The notes under the pieces are model-generated. The model made no database searches. It was not told the DNA's origin and saw only the letters and a list, made by a program, of their open reading frames with translations. From positions 1 through 40,417 of IMG/VR virus record IMGVR_UViG_3300023099_000014: a stretch of DNA of 40,417 nucleotides, one strand, 5' to 3'. Every line of letters starts with the position of its first letter. Position 1 is the stretch's first letter. This DNA is from a virus. Positions 22,949 through 30,863 of this stretch are shown here, in pieces. Position numbers and translations under genes: made by a program.

Positions 22949-23670
22949 CACACGCTCCCGGGGAATAGTTGGTTCTGGATGCTGCCGAACACCCCTTTGT
23001 TTTGCGAGACGCCAGTGGTCTTACCGGTCGTCGTTCCACTTGTCGTACCGCCAAGCCCGGCAAGGCTGCTGAGAATGCCGCCATAGCTATTGGCGATGTC
23101 GAACGGGCGGGCGCTGATGCCTTTACCCGCCTCAATCAGCGCATTAGGCGCGGTGTAGCGGCTGGCGTCCACCGTCCCGGCGCGAGCAATGGCTCCGTCT
23201 TGGCGACTACGCTCAGACTCGTAAACCGAGCCGTACAGGTCCGTCAAGGCATTGCCGACTCCTTCACCTGCGTACGTAGCGTGTAAGCCGCTGCCCGTAC
23301 GCCCCCCACCGCCAAAGGTGGTGTTGATAGTCTGCAACGCCCCTGCGCCAACCCGCTTAGCGATGTCAGCCAAGTAAGGGTTGGTATCGGGCGTTAGATA
23401 ATCGCCATTGATCGTCTTCGTATTCGCCGCCACAGCAGCGTCTACTCCAGACGTGTCAGAGGCCACACCCTTCAAAGCATCGTAGCCTTGTTGCTCATAC
23501 TGACTGATCTGGGGCGTGTTGGCGTAGGTGCCTTGGATTTGTGAGATATAGTCGTTGATGGCCGGGATCACTGCAGCATACGGGCTCGTCGTCGACTCAG
23601 CAGAAGTTGCCGAAGTCGACTTGGCCTTGCCGCCGAAGATGGCCTTCTTAATGCTGCTGAAAATCCCCAT
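22948..23670 (-). CDS. Virion protein, P22 gp7-like position
   Basis: A 240-residue protein. MGIFSSIKKAIFGGK is an amphipathic, membrane-type N-terminus. Helices follow (PAINDYISQIQGTYANTPQ), then a Gly-rich region (TFGGGGRTGSGLH) and a Gly/Thr-rich C-terminus. Proteins like this are common between tail and ejection genes of podoviruses and are often injected. It starts just after the upstream stop with AAGGAAG before it. Confidence 0.7.
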   Translation of the reverse strand: MGIFSSIKKAIFGGKAKSTSATSAESTTSPYAAVIPAINDYISQIQGTYANTPQISQYEQQGYDALKGVASDTSGVDAAVAANTKTINGDYLTPDTNPYLADIAKRVGAGALQTINTTFGGGGRTGSGLHATYAGEGVGNALTDLYGSVYESERSRQDGAIARAGTVDASRYTAPNALIEAGKGISARPFDIANSYGGILSSLAGLGGTTSGTTTGKTTGVSQNKGVFGSIQNQLFPGSV

Positions 23671-23673
23671 TGG

Positions 23674-23892
23674 TTAGTCTTCCTTAGCTTCGTATTGGTT
23701 GGCGGCGGCAGCTTCGGCCGCTGCGGCGGCAGCTTTTTCAGCGGCTTGGGCGGTGCGCTGCTCGTTTGTAGCACGTTGGAACGCTTGCTCCAGCAGCGCC
23801 ATTACGGGAGCGCTCTGCTTGTACGGAAGCTCCGCCACGCCACGCGCTACGATCTCGAGCTCTTGCTCGTCAAGCTGAATATTGATCTTCAT
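23674..23892 (-). CDS. Small acidic/Ala-rich protein
   Basis: A 72-residue protein with a helical N-terminus (LDEQELEIVARGVAELPY) and a highly Ala/Glu-rich C-terminus (AEKAAAAAAEAAAANQ). AGGAG precedes the ATG at seven bases. It lies between the tailspike and the ejection genes. No known family; possibly a tail-assembly chaperone, but unsupported. Confidence 0.65.
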   Translation of the reverse strand: MKINIQLDEQELEIVARGVAELPYKQSAPVMALLEQAFQRATNEQRTAQAAEKAAAAAAEAAAANQYEAKED

Positions 23893-23902
23893 AGTGTTTC
23901 TC

Positions 23903-25480
23903 CTAGACTATAAGGTTGAAATTTGCGCCGCCGTCTTGAGTGGCCCAGATATGGATGCCGATGTACTCAATCCAAGCAGTTTGCGCCGGGTTCATATAAA
24001 GTCGGCCAGCTACCCCAACGTTTCCAGCGAAGTTGGCGTTACCAGCATTGACGTTAAGGCCATTAGAAATGTTAAGCTGACCATTCCAAGCTGCGATGCC
24101 GTTGGAGCGCATGCGGAGGCGATAACCTGCTCCAGCGAAAATGTCCAGAAAGGGTGACGTTCCGTCGCTATCGTGCGTCATGTAGCTGTCGCCAATGCCA
24201 CCGGAAGCAGAAGAGTACAGCGTGTACAGTCGGCTCGGGTCACCAGCGGTGTTATTGAAGTAGATGCGCTGCTGGTTGGCCAGGGCCATGGCAATCTTAT
24301 TGGTGCCGAAGTCGGCCAAAGCCAAGTCCAAACCGACGTCGTACTTACCGATAAGGCACAGGCCGTTATTCAGCGGCTGAGATCCTTCAGATTTTAGCTG
24401 GATGCCTGACCAGAATGCGCCGCGTGCTTGCGTCTTGTTGTTACGCTGGAAGTTGAAGATTTGCCCAACGGCACCGATGTCATAAACTCCGCCGTCGATA
24501 TTCACTTCAGAGGCTGTAAGAAACCCACCATCGACCAGGGCAGTCATATCTCCGCCGTACAAGCCAATCGTACCGCCAAAGAAGATATGCTTCTGGCCAG
24601 CAGTAGGCGGATAATTGGCGCGGGCGCGGATAACGATGCCGTACACATCGCCAGCGCCTTCTTGCTGAACGCGCTGATAGTACAAGCTGGAGTTGGTGCG
24701 CTTAGTACGGAAGATAATGGCTCCGCTGGGCAGACCACCACTAGGCGCTCCGGGCGAGAATGTCAGTGTAGAGCCGGACAAGCTGATCACTGTAGCGGTG
24801 TGCGTAATCGGTCCGTCAGGAATAGACGTAAAGGCGATTTGGTCACCATTGCTCAGCGGCGCTGCGCCGGGGCTGCTAACATCGACAGACACCGACGTAG
24901 CGCCCGAGCCAATGGCGCTGGTTGTAGCGGTGTCGTAACCCGAGCCACCGCTTTGCACATTGAACCACTGATTGTGGGGCACAATGGCGGGTTCAAAATA
25001 TTGAGCGTCAATGCCCGTGCGCGCGTTAGGACCGATGATGAACCACTCCGGCTCCAAGCTGATAGCCGTAGGCGCAAACCACAAGTTCTCACCCGTTCCG
25101 CTGGGCGGTGGACGCACAGCCAAGAACGAGAACCTGCCGGGCAGTTTAGACGTATTCTGCGCGTTTATGCGTCCAGGACCGTAGTAATGCTTAGTCAGCA
25201 ACGAGCGGCTGGCGGAGGTATAGAACATACCTTCTGGAATGCGAATACGGTAGTAGGGGCTGGCCTCGGCGGCGGCAAAGGCGGCGGCGTTATCCGTAAC
25301 GCCGTCACCAACACCGCCGAAATCGTCAATCAAGTTGACAGTGTCAAAAGGCGAGCGACTACCGCCCGGCGTAGGAGAACCGCCGTCATCGGGCTTATTC
25401 AGCTCAGTGACTAGGCGCTTAGCCCAGGCCCAGACAGCCTCATAAGTTTTCTCGTTCGTGGTAAGATAAGGATACGCCAC
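23903..25480 (-). CDS. Tailspike / receptor-binding protein with pectate-lyase-like fold
   Basis: A 525-residue protein. Near residues 48-75, VNLIDDFGGVGDGVTDN and AAFAAAEASPYYRIRIPEG match the N-terminus of right-handed beta-helix (pectate lyase_3) tailspikes. The rest is Gly/Ser/Asn-rich beta structure, and the end (MNPAQTAWIEYIGIHIWATQ) is capsule-spike-like. It probably binds or degrades a host surface polysaccharide. The start is a GTG at 25480 overlapping the previous stop. Confidence 0.8.
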   Translation of the reverse strand: MAYPYLTTNEKTYEAVWAWAKRLVTELNKPDDGGSPTPGGSRSPFDTVNLIDDFGGVGDGVTDNAAAFAAAEASPYYRIRIPEGMFYTSASRSLLTKHYYGPGRINAQNTSKLPGRFSFLAVRPPPSGTGENLWFAPTAISLEPEWFIIGPNARTGIDAQYFEPAIVPHNQWFNVQSGGSGYDTATTSAIGSGATSVSVDVSSPGAAPLSNGDQIAFTSIPDGPITHTATVISLSGSTLTFSPGAPSGGLPSGAIIFRTKRTNSSLYYQRVQQEGAGDVYGIVIRARANYPPTAGQKHIFFGGTIGLYGGDMTALVDGGFLTASEVNIDGGVYDIGAVGQIFNFQRNNKTQARGAFWSGIQLKSEGSQPLNNGLCLIGKYDVGLDLALADFGTNKIAMALANQQRIYFNNTAGDPSRLYTLYSSASGGIGDSYMTHDSDGTSPFLDIFAGAGYRLRMRSNGIAAWNGQLNISNGLNVNAGNANFAGNVGVAGRLYMNPAQTAWIEYIGIHIWATQDGGANFNLIV

Positions 25481-26997
25481 TAGAACGCCCCCAAAATCTT
25501 ACGCCAAATCGTCATGCCTTTAGCGGCCGACCACAAGGTGCCTGCCGGAATGTTGATAACGAAGCGTGCGTAACGCCCTTCGGCCAGTACGGGGCACTCA
25601 CCCGTCACTTCCTGCGAAATGGCAGTGCCGTACAGAAGATCGCCGCCCATGAGTTGATCACGCACAGCAACTTGAACCGTTACGCCCGGCGTAGTGATGT
25701 CGACCAGCGGCATGACTTTGTTTATGAAGATGCGCTTACCACCGGGCGCGGTTGCCTCAGCTGTCTCTAGCGTAGCGGCTAGCGGGATGCCGCTGAACGC
25801 GCCGAACACATGCTCGCTATTGAAGCCGCCAAGGCGCGGACGGCCCGTGACTACCGTATCAAAGCTGATGGGGTAGTCAGTGTCCAAATTACCGCTCAGC
25901 GAGTCTAGGCTGGGCGAGAGGCTGAACGCAGGCAGCATGTACTCCACCGTAAGCCCAGCGTGGGACCAGCGGTTTTCTTTGTAAGAGTAGATGATCGTTT
26001 CGCTAAGCAGGCTAGAGCCGCCCGCCGGGAACGCCCACCGGATGCATTCGTTCTCGTAGTCTACCGCGCCGTTGATCAAGCTGCGCTTCTCATAGTTGAG
26101 GCGCTCAAAGAACCACCTGTTGACGCGATTACTACCAATGGGAACAGAGTTGGTGCCGTTAAAGAGGAAGAAGCCTTCATCCGAGATATAGAAGATGCTA
26201 GTGCCGACGTCCACGACCGAGTTGGTGCTAATTGCGCCGCGCTCTTCTTCCACCGTTTCAATGGTGAATACAGAAGGCAGTCCAACATACGTCATGCGCG
26301 AGATCATGCGCTCTTGAAACACAGTACCGACTTCACGGCCTGTGATAGCAATAACGGCTCCACCTTCGGCAGGCATGTCGTTATAGTCAGCTTGCGTGCC
26401 TGGGTCGGTGATCCAGGGTTGTGAAATCTGGTTAAAGCCGTTCCAGCGGATGCGCGCAGGCTGTTGCGCCGCGCCAACATCCGGCTCGCCATCCAGGTTG
26501 CCGATGACCAAGAAGTCGCCCACGCGGGCAGCGCAGCGGGCGCGGGGCGGGCTGCCGCCCAAGTTGGCAAACGCTCCACCAGCGGTGATCTGAGCCACTT
26601 GAATGGGGAGCTCCGGGCGCAAGGCTACCAGCTGGTCCCCAAACTGGACAAACTGCCAGTAAAAATCGTCGCTTACAGCGGTGCCGGTGGTGTAGCGCTC
26701 AGTGAATACGCTGGTGCCCTCAAACAGCTTATTCTTGGTGGAGGCGTAGAGCTTGGCTCCAGCCGTGCGAGTGTTGACCGTAACCGCGCCCTTGGCGGCG
26801 GCGGGTAGCGTAAGCCCAGGCGTGAGTACGAGCCCTTTATACGGCACGTAGCCCAGCTGATTAGGGATAACGTTGAAAGCCCCGGACATGCCGGGGCTGT
26901 TGAGGGCTTGAATGTCGGGGAGCCACTCGCTGACTTCTACGTCAACGGGCTCGACATCCGACGGAGACGCGCCAAGGCTAAGGAAATTGCGTCCCAT
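25480..26997 (-). CDS. Tail tubular/hub protein (P22 gp10-like)
   Basis: A 505-residue beta-rich protein. The N-terminal SEWLPDIQALNSPG and NVIPNQLGYVPYKGL are typical of the packaged-DNA stabilisation / tail hub family that includes P22 gp10. Internal repeats with Trp and Asp follow (EVGTVFQERMISRMTYVGLP, NRWFFERLNYEKRSLINGA). It should bind below the gp4-like factor in the short tail. The ATG overlaps the upstream stop (TAATG). Confidence 0.82.
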   Translation of the reverse strand: MGRNFLSLGASPSDVEPVDVEVSEWLPDIQALNSPGMSGAFNVIPNQLGYVPYKGLVLTPGLTLPAAAKGAVTVNTRTAGAKLYASTKNKLFEGTSVFTERYTTGTAVSDDFYWQFVQFGDQLVALRPELPIQVAQITAGGAFANLGGSPPRARCAARVGDFLVIGNLDGEPDVGAAQQPARIRWNGFNQISQPWITDPGTQADYNDMPAEGGAVIAITGREVGTVFQERMISRMTYVGLPSVFTIETVEEERGAISTNSVVDVGTSIFYISDEGFFLFNGTNSVPIGSNRVNRWFFERLNYEKRSLINGAVDYENECIRWAFPAGGSSLLSETIIYSYKENRWSHAGLTVEYMLPAFSLSPSLDSLSGNLDTDYPISFDTVVTGRPRLGGFNSEHVFGAFSGIPLAATLETAEATAPGGKRIFINKVMPLVDITTPGVTVQVAVRDQLMGGDLLYGTAISQEVTGECPVLAEGRYARFVINIPAGTLWSAAKGMTIWRKILGAF

Positions 26998-27617
26998 TAG
27001 AATTGCGTGCTCTGTAGTTGACCGGTCGCGCTACGCGACTCAGTAATTGACAAGAGATCATCTTTGAGGTCAGCAGCAATAGCCTCATACGCTGTGGCTT
27101 CGCCGAAATCGCGGATGACGTCTTTCATAAGGATGGATTTGGCGAGCGCGCGAATGTAGCGCTCAGCCTCTACCATCCAATTGTTCGTGTCAGCGTCAGC
27201 CACTAGCGGCCACGGGGCCAGCTTGCCAAAGCCGGACACATTCAACGTGATAACAGTGCTAGGGATAGGATACAGACGCAGCTGCATTCCGTACCTGCTA
27301 TAGCTGCTGATTTGGCCACCGCTGATAGTGCCAGTGGCGTAGTTGTCAGCATCGATATTGTTCTCGAGCTCTACATTCCAGCGCGAGCTACCGTTCATCC
27401 ACCACATGCAGTCGATCTCGTTCAGACCGAGATCAGGATAGTACTCTTGACCGGGAACCGTATTGAACGTGTAGCCGATCATCTCATTCAGATAGAAACG
27501 CGTTTTAGACGCTTCGATAATCGCGTCGTTAATCGCCGCTTTGATGTCAGCGGTGATGTTAGAACGACGGAGCTCGCGCGCGATGCGAGCGACCATGGTG
27601 CCGAAATCGTATGCCAT
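26997..27617 (-). CDS. Head-tail adaptor / tail accessory factor (P22 gp4-like position)
   Basis: A 206-residue protein. MVARIARELRRSNITADI followed by a beta-rich middle (GQEYYPDLGLNEIDCMWWM) and a helical C-terminus (VEAERYIRALAKSILMKDVI) is the pattern of the short-tail accessory factor that sits on the portal. It directly precedes the gp10-like hub in transcription order. AAGGAG lies ten bases upstream. The gp4-like label rests on order and overall pattern. Confidence 0.75.
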   Translation of the reverse strand: MAYDFGTMVARIARELRRSNITADIKAAINDAIIEASKTRFYLNEMIGYTFNTVPGQEYYPDLGLNEIDCMWWMNGSSRWNVELENNIDADNYATGTISGGQISSYSRYGMQLRLYPIPSTVITLNVSGFGKLAPWPLVADADTNNWMVEAERYIRALAKSILMKDVIRDFGEATAYEAIAADLKDDLLSITESRSATGQLQSTQF

Positions 27618-27637
27618 AGCGTGCGAGCTCCTTAGTT

Positions 27638-28078
27638 CTAGCGGACGTGCTTGTTCTTGTTGGCGGAAGCGTTCTGCTTGGTCACCGCTTCCAGCTCGGC
27701 TTCTTCAGCCGCGCGCACGCGCTCGGCTTCGGCTTCGGCGTCGGAAGCCGCTGCTGCACGCAGCCGCGCTTCTTCAGCTTCCATCTCGGCCAGCTGTTCT
27801 TCTTCCGTCTTTTCGACACCGAGCTCGTCGACGCTGATGCCGAACTCGGCCTTAGCGGCGTTCCACTTGGTCTCGTCGCCCGTGCCGGGGACGACGTCAT
27901 AATAGACGCCGTAGATCGGCTGCGAAGCGGGACCGTTGTGGACTTCTTCCACTACGCGCACACCGAATTCGCCGCCACCCATCGCCGCATCTTCGATGAT
28001 GAGCTTCGCGTCTTCGGCGGAGAGAAGAGTGAGGTCGACCAGGAAGTAGGCGGCCTTGGACTTGTTGATGCGAGCCAT
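27638..28078 (-). CDS. Hypothetical virion-region protein with acidic coiled coil
   Basis: A 146-residue protein. The first ~95 residues are folded (YFLVDLTLLSAEDAKLII). Residues 97-138 are acidic and Ala-rich with heptad-like spacing (EEEQLAEMEAEEARLRAAA), a probable coiled coil. It lies between the coat-region gene and the gp4-like gene, where head-completion or decoration proteins are often found. AAGGAG seven bases upstream. No family recognised. Confidence 0.72.
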   Translation of the reverse strand: MARINKSKAAYFLVDLTLLSAEDAKLIIEDAAMGGGEFGVRVVEEVHNGPASQPIYGVYYDVVPGTGDETKWNAAKAEFGISVDELGVEKTEEEQLAEMEAEEARLRAAAASDAEAEAERVRAAEEAELEAVTKQNASANKNKHVR

Positions 28079-28090
28079 GTCGTGCTCTCC

Positions 28091-28498
28091 TTACTGATCG
28101 TTATTGGGCGCGTACTGCACGACCAGATCGGCTTGACCAGCGGTGGCAGCCGTGCCCGTCTGCGTGTAGCTCACGTAGACATCGGTGTCCGTGGCCAGCG
28201 TCGCCGCTGCCGCGAATGCCGTACCCGTCTTGGCCGACTTGAAGCCGGTCGCACCAGCCAGGACGACGGCGCTGGCCAGGATTTCACCGCCGGTGGGCGT
28301 GATCCCCATCTGCAGCACGTTCGTCGTCGCGGCGTTGAACGCCGTGTTGATACGAGCGGCGGCGTCCAGCAGCACAGCGCCAGCGGGCAGCGTGCCGATG
28401 TTGATGCCAGCGGCGATGCCAGCGTCGTTCCAGTTCACGCGCTTACGGAAGTAGTGCGATTGCTGATATTGCGTCTGCCGAGCGTTGTTAGCGGGCAT
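28091..28498 (-). CDS. Possible capsid decoration protein
   Basis: A 135-residue Ala/Thr-rich beta protein (ITPTGGEILASAVVLAGAT, DVYVSYTQTGTAATAGQAD). It follows the coat gene and is preceded by a hairpin and AAGGAG. Proteins of this composition next to N4-gp56-type coat genes often decorate the capsid, but I have no direct motif. It begins with a basic aromatic segment (QSHYFRKRVNWND). Confidence 0.6.
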   Translation of the reverse strand: MPANNARQTQYQQSHYFRKRVNWNDAGIAAGINIGTLPAGAVLLDAAARINTAFNAATTNVLQMGITPTGGEILASAVVLAGATGFKSAKTGTAFAAAATLATDTDVYVSYTQTGTAATAGQADLVVQYAPNNDQ

Positions 28499-28520
28499 GT
28501 CGCGTTCTCCTTAAGGCAAA

Positions 28521-28545
28521 GCTCCACGGCACACTGCCGTGGAGC
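28521..28545 (-). terminator. Hairpin downstream of the coat gene (attenuator)
   Basis: A perfect 11-bp stem, GCTCCACGGCA and TGCCGTGGAGC, with a three-base loop. For leftward transcripts it is followed by TTTGCC, so the T run is short. It could partly terminate transcription or protect the coat mRNA 3' end, giving more coat message than downstream message. Confidence 0.7.
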
Positions 28546-28564
28546 GAGTTTCGTTCAGCCGAGA

Positions 28565-29659
28565 TTACGGCTGCGGGCTGTAGGTAGAGAAGACGATGGT
28601 GCCGAAGTCGACGCTGTTGAACTGCGTCTTCTTCATGCCGGCGATCATCCCAGCGGCGACGCCGAGCTGATTGTTGTAGTCGAAGAGTTCTTCGACCCAC
28701 GTCATCTTCTCGGGACCCGTGTCATCACGGCCGGTGGCCATCAGCGCCGCTTGCGCGCCGCAGAGTACAGCCCGGCGAACGTTGGTTACCGCCGCACCGG
28801 TGGTGCTGTTGACGCCGTTGGTCACGCGGGCAGCGCTGTGCAGCACCACGCCGTTGTAGATGCCCAGGAACGACCCGCCGCTGAAGATCGGGTTGTCGTT
28901 GCCGGTGACACCGCCTTGGATGCGCTTCTGTTGCAGGTCGGCCCAGGCACCTTGGTTCGTCGCCGAACGGAGCTGGAATTCCTGGAACGGATGGATGAAC
29001 ATCACGAAGTAGTCACCACCCTTGTAGCGGATGGGACGCAGTGGCACCGCGCCGTTGACCGACGTTTGGAACGTCTTGGCGCGGGCGACCATGCGATCGA
29101 TGATGGCCAGGGAGAACTCGTCACCCGTGGTCAGCGCTTCGTCGGTGGTCTTGGAGTTGGGGCGGAACAGGTGAACCGCGTCCGGCGCGATAACCGGCTG
29201 GAGGCCCGTGTAGCGCACATCCGTCTGCGCGGTGAAGCCGCAGAGCTGATTGAAGCCCCAGGTGTCGATGCGGTCGGCCCACCAGTCTTTCAGGCCGTCC
29301 ATCGACTCTTGGCGCACCGAGAACGGCACGCGCTGCTCCGACATCTTGCCCTTGGAGCGAACAGCATGGCGCAGCTGATCGATCAGGATGGTGTCGGCGT
29401 AGGTGGCGAGCGCTTCTTCGTTGCCTTCCAGGGTATTGTCGCCCTGAGTACCGGCGCCGATCAGCTGGATGCGCAGGCCGACGGTGATGCGGTCACCGGC
29501 CGACTTAGTCAGCTCATCCTTCATGTAGATGATGGAGTTCTTCTCGGACGTGCCGATGAACCGATCGAGGAAGCACTCACGGAGCGTTTCGACGAACAGG
29601 CGTTTGGCCCAGATGCGCACCGCAAGCGGGTGATTGGGGCCGTATTCAGTGAGAGACAT
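28565..29659 (-). CDS. Major capsid protein (N4 gp56-type)
   Basis: A 364-residue coat protein. The N-terminal WAKRLFVETLRECFLDRFIG, then TKSAGDRITVGLRIQLIGAG, IDQLRHAVRSKGKMSEQRV and WWADRIDTWGFNQLCG match the N4-gp56 family of HK97-fold coat proteins. It has a typical length for that family. GGAAG lies eight bases before the ATG. It follows the scaffold gene and has a long, structured leader with a candidate promoter, consistent with its need for high expression. Confidence 0.92.
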   Translation of the reverse strand: MSLTEYGPNHPLAVRIWAKRLFVETLRECFLDRFIGTSEKNSIIYMKDELTKSAGDRITVGLRIQLIGAGTQGDNTLEGNEEALATYADTILIDQLRHAVRSKGKMSEQRVPFSVRQESMDGLKDWWADRIDTWGFNQLCGFTAQTDVRYTGLQPVIAPDAVHLFRPNSKTTDEALTTGDEFSLAIIDRMVARAKTFQTSVNGAVPLRPIRYKGGDYFVMFIHPFQEFQLRSATNQGAWADLQQKRIQGGVTGNDNPIFSGGSFLGIYNGVVLHSAARVTNGVNSTTGAAVTNVRRAVLCGAQAALMATGRDDTGPEKMTWVEELFDYNNQLGVAAGMIAGMKKTQFNSVDFGTIVFSTYSPQP

Positions 29660-29918
29660 TGGCGTGTCTTCCGATTAAGGTTAAGGGAGAGTTCCGTTGG
29701 CCTCTGACGCTGACCTAGCGAAACACCCTGTAACGTCGGGAGTACACGAAAAGCCGTTACCGTCGCTTGCACGGACTACCTGTATCGTTCGGTAGCTTAC
29801 GAAGCCCACCCTCCACGCCAGCGGCTAAGACGAACGTGGAGGGCTTCCGGACAGGAAGGTGACGAGGGCACATCACGCGAGCTATACTAAAGGGGATTTA
29901 TCCCTTTGTAAAGCTGAT
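29660..29918 (-). promoter_or_regulatory. Coat gene leader with candidate promoter and palindrome
   Basis: A 259-base gap between scaffold and coat genes. On the leftward strand TTTACA (29912-29907) and TAGTAT (29889-29884) are 17 bases apart, a sigma70-like pair. The spacer lies within an inverted repeat (AAAGGG...CCCTTT, 29889-29907), which could be an operator or a scaffold terminator. Further downstream in the leader is a larger hairpin: CGTGGAGGG (29835-29843) pairs with CCCTCCACG (29809-29817), with GAAG/CTTC flanks. The leader is therefore structured. No ORF in it looks real. Confidence 0.55.
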
Positions 29919-30863
29919 CTAGCCGATCTCGGCAAAGCGCGCATTCGCGCCTTTGCTGCCGGGCTTCAGCCAGTCTTCAAACTGCTCGTCAGTCCAGGTC
30001 AGCATCTCCTCAGCAGTAGGCGCGGTCTTACCCGTAGCTCCCTTGGCCGTGGACATGCTGCGCCCTGTAGCCTGACCCGCCTTAACGCTGGCCACCGCCG
30101 CCGCCGGGGCTACGCGGGCCACCGGGGCGGCTTGGGGCGCTGCTGCGGTCGGCCGTGGGGCTGGCGTAGGAGCCGGAGCAGCGCCGGGGGCGTAGCCGCG
30201 CGCCCTGGCCAAGTCATACAGGCTTTGGGCGGCGGGGACGCCCTTGGCCCAGCTTTGGCGGGCGATGGCGCGGACCTCGTTAGTCAGAATTTGACTGGCT
30301 TGGTCTGGCGAGTGGAACATGAGCAGCTCAGTCGCACGCGACTGAACATAGTGACCCATGGCTTGCTCGTAGTCCGGCGTGAAGCTCTGGAAGCTGGCTT
30401 CATCATCCTGCAGCGCGGCGTCAATGCGAGCGGTCTCTTGCTCGGCGGCGCGGGAAGAACGGACTTCTTCTACGCGCTGCTCCAACGCCTGCATGTAGCC
30501 CACAGGATCAGCGTCCATGTCGGGCAGCGGCTCGGCGTCGGGCGTGCGTTCAGCCAGAACGGCGTTCATCCGCGCCTTCATCAGCAGGTTCTGACGTTGA
30601 AGATCGGCCTTTGCCTGCCGCTCGGCATGTAAAGCCGCGTGCGGCACAAAGCCCGGCGGTGGCGCGGCGGCAGGCTCAGCACCTTCTACCGGAGCCGGTT
30701 CTTCCGCAGGAGCAGCGCCATCGACAGGAGCTTCACCCTCAGTAGCCGGTTGCTCGGGTTCCAGCGGGGCGGAGCCTTCTTCCACTGGCGGCTGGTCAAA
30801 CGCGACGCCTTGGGCTTCGAACTCGGCGCGTTCTTCGGGGGTCAGGTCGTTTTCAACGGTCAT
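29919..30863 (-). CDS. Scaffolding protein
   Basis: A 314-residue protein. An acidic, Pro/Glu/Ala-rich N-terminus (EQPATEGEAPVDGAAPAEE) leads into helices (LHAERQAKADLQRQNLLMKA and QALEQRVEEVRSSRAAEQE). A Pro/Ala-rich linker and a small C-terminal domain (WTDEQFEDWLKPG) follow. This composition and the position between portal and coat genes fit a podovirus scaffold that guides procapsid assembly. It overlaps the portal stop (TAATG). Confidence 0.82.
   Translation of the reverse strand: MTVENDLTPEERAEFEAQGVAFDQPPVEEGSAPLEPEQPATEGEAPVDGAAPAEEPAPVEGAEPAAAPPPGFVPHAALHAERQAKADLQRQNLLMKARMNAVLAERTPDAEPLPDMDADPVGYMQALEQRVEEVRSSRAAEQETARIDAALQDDEASFQSFTPDYEQAMGHYVQSRATELLMFHSPDQASQILTNEVRAIARQSWAKGVPAAQSLYDLARARGYAPGAAPAPTPAPRPTAAAPQAAPVARVAPAAAVASVKAGQATGRSMSTAKGATGKTAPTAEEMLTWTDEQFEDWLKPGSKGANARFAEIG

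Noticed and set aside
27647-29707. 686-codon open frame on the plus strand
   Set aside because: Antisense to the coat and two other virion genes; Arg/His/Gly/Val-rich with no motif, so a shadow of codon bias.
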